This document shows positions 62,870-64,000 of a DNA stretch of 64,000 bases, one piece after another. Made by a program: the position numbers and the translations under genes. Under the pieces are notes generated by a model, which saw only the letters and a program-made list of their open reading frames with translations, searched no databases and was not told where the DNA came from. Every line of letters begins with the position of its first letter. The first letter of the stretch is position 1. This stretch comes from Laburnicola sp. R22_1. Taxonomy: Eukaryota; Ascomycota; Dothideomycetes; Pleosporales; Didymosphaeriaceae. The DNA lies in the NCBI GenBank assembly GCA_014281115.1, contig JACONQ010000001.1, forward strand, positions 558,001-622,000. The letters run 5' to 3'.

Positions 62870-64000
62870 ATGTCGACGCCGGAAACGAAGCCTGGCTTTC
62901 TGTCGGTCGGCATCAACGCCCTGTCGCCTTGGGGGTCGCGCAGTACCACGCCGAAGCCGCCAGGGACGCCCAAGAAGGCGGACGAAGACAAGGAGAGGGA
63001 GAAGGACAAGGCAGCCATGGACGGCGCCAACTCGCAGCGCGGCGGAGACCACAAGGTAAACAGGCGGCATCGGCTCAGCTTGAAGCGGTACCCGCAGGAC
63101 TGCCCGCCGCTGGCCGTGAGGTGGTTCCATGCCGTGGATGTAAGAAGCTCTTTCCGTAGCCAAATACAAGCCGTATCTCACACTCGCCAGCTGCCCAAGC
63201 GCAAGCCCTTTTCATCCAACGCCGTCGTGCCCGATAAGCCCCTGCCGCCGCCCAAGAAGTGGATTTCCTTCTCCTCCGAAGATTCGCGCTCCATCGAGAA
63301 TGCCTTCCAAAAAACGGCCGCCGAAGCCGAAGCGGCCGAGCAGCGACGAGGCGTACTCAATTCCGGCTCGCAAGATCACGAGGAGCCAGAGACGAGCACA
63401 AAGGTGCCGGTGAATGAAGACTACTTGTTCGATGTCGAGATCGAAACTCGCGAGCTGGCACCTGCATATTGGCTCGGCCCCGTATACGATGTGAGACGGG
63501 GGACCTGGTTTAGCCCAGACGGCGAGCCATGCGACGAGCATCTGGCCACACAGCTCGAAGAGGGCTATCTCAAGATCAAGCCGTGGCGGCTGGCAAAGGC
63601 ACCCGAGAAGCGCTCGAATTCACAACCGCGCACACGCCCCGTGTCGTTGACCACGAAGGTCGACGATGATTACCGGAAAGAGCTCGGCCGGCTGAACCAC
63701 CGAGATTCATTATCAAACCCCGTCACCCCCAAGTCCTCTTTCGACAATCTGAAGGCCGAGGCCAGCAGAGACGCTTCTCAACCTAAAGCGCCGGCCGACA
63801 ATGCAGTCACGGCTCCCGACGATGGCCCAAGGACCTATCGTTTGTTTGGCGCACACATGAACTCGGTCGTTACCTATCAGGATGACACGACCGCGTGGAT
63901 ACTCACCGATGATATGTGGTCACGCATGGGAGGTACGCTGTATCAAAAGTTTGCAGGGGGCGCGCACTATGCGGGTTCAAAATACGTGCGTGGCTACATC
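62870..64000 (+). CDS. DDHD-type phospholipase (PA-PLA1-like), 5' part
   Basis: Intracellular phospholipase A1-like protein, cut by the window end. Exon 1 62870-63139 and exon 2 from 63191 (GTAAGA...CAG, 51 nt) join in phase 0. It starts MSTPETKPGFLSVGINAL, then a disordered linker and RYPQDCPPLAVRWFHAVD spliced to LPKRKPF. Next come KKWISFSSEDSRSIENAFQK and VNEDYLFDVEIETRELAPAY followed by WLGPVYDVRRGTWF, CDEHLATQLEEGYLKIKPW and RLFGAHMNSVVTYQDDTTAW. This order, including the WWE-like N-terminal module, matches fungal DDHD phospholipases. The lipase GXSXG motif and the DDHD domain would lie beyond the window. 350 codons without the intron are visible. Confidence 0.82.
   Translation, partial: MSTPETKPGFLSVGINALSPWGSRSTTPKPPGTPKKADEDKEREKDKAAMDGANSQRGGDHKVNRRHRLSLKRYPQDCPPLAVRWFHAVDVRSSFRSQIQAVSHTRQLPKRKPFSSNAVVPDKPLPPPKKWISFSSEDSRSIENAFQKTAAEAEAAEQRRGVLNSGSQDHEEPETSTKVPVNEDYLFDVEIETRELAPAYWLGPVYDVRRGTWFSPDGEPCDEHLATQLEEGYLKIKPWRLAKAPEKRSNSQPRTRPVSLTTKVDDDYRKELGRLNHRDSLSNPVTPKSSFDNLKAEASRDASQPKAPADNAVTAPDDGPRTYRLFGAHMNSVVTYQDDTTAWILTDDMWSRMGGTLYQKFAGGAHYAGSKYVRGYI

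Overview
This window is nuclear DNA from a filamentous ascomycete (Pezizomycotina; a Dothideomycete is plausible but not shown). The evidence is: many introns of about 46-60 nt with GTRNGT donors and gctaac/ctgac branch sites; fungal-specific families (HET, DUF1996, DUF6594, Zn2Cys6 factor, scytalone-dehydratase-like enzyme, sphingolipid desaturase); Fot1/pogo and Tc1-type transposons; and AT-rich repeats whose differences look like repeat-induced point mutation (RIP).

Layout. 0.3-12.7 kb is a dense housekeeping block: DNA polymerase epsilon subunit B (DPB2), a NASP/Hif1-type histone chaperone, ALG1 mannosyltransferase, an MSC2-type zinc transporter and a TFIIIC subunit, mostly as divergent pairs sharing short promoters. 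13-24 kb is a decayed accessory stretch: a P450 pseudogene, a DUF1996 secreted protein, Tc1 and pogo transposase remnants, a small cysteine-rich secreted protein, a MITE, a rhodopsin-type membrane-protein relic and a possible UstYa-like fragment. 24-34 kb is again gene-dense: a large unrecognised protein, a C2H2 zinc-finger protein, a phosphoglucomutase/phosphopentomutase and a cytochrome-b5-fused sphingolipid delta-8 desaturase. 34-47.6 kb is the main repeat-rich accessory region: a broken ankyrin gene, a RIP-affected non-LTR retroelement, a complete Fot1/pogo element inserted in frame into an unrecognised gene that is itself bracketed by a 22-bp inverted repeat, a broken GFA-domain gene and an MFS fragment. 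48-64 kb carries intact accessory genes: a DUF6594 membrane protein, a 148-aa unknown, a caspase-like peptidase, a saponin-hydrolase-like secreted enzyme, two more retroelement copies forming a palindrome, a scytalone-dehydratase-like enzyme convergent with a Zn2Cys6 regulator, a HET protein, and the 5' part of a DDHD-type phospholipase running off the end.

How they fit together. The housekeeping genes serve replication, chromatin, N-glycosylation, zinc supply and Pol III transcription and are not a pathway. The HET protein and caspase-like peptidase belong to families linked to fungal self/non-self recognition and cell death, but nothing shows that they act together. The most unusual object is the nested 39.8-44.3 kb locus. 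Exon-intron models were built by eye from splice motifs and frame continuity and have not been tested against transcripts.
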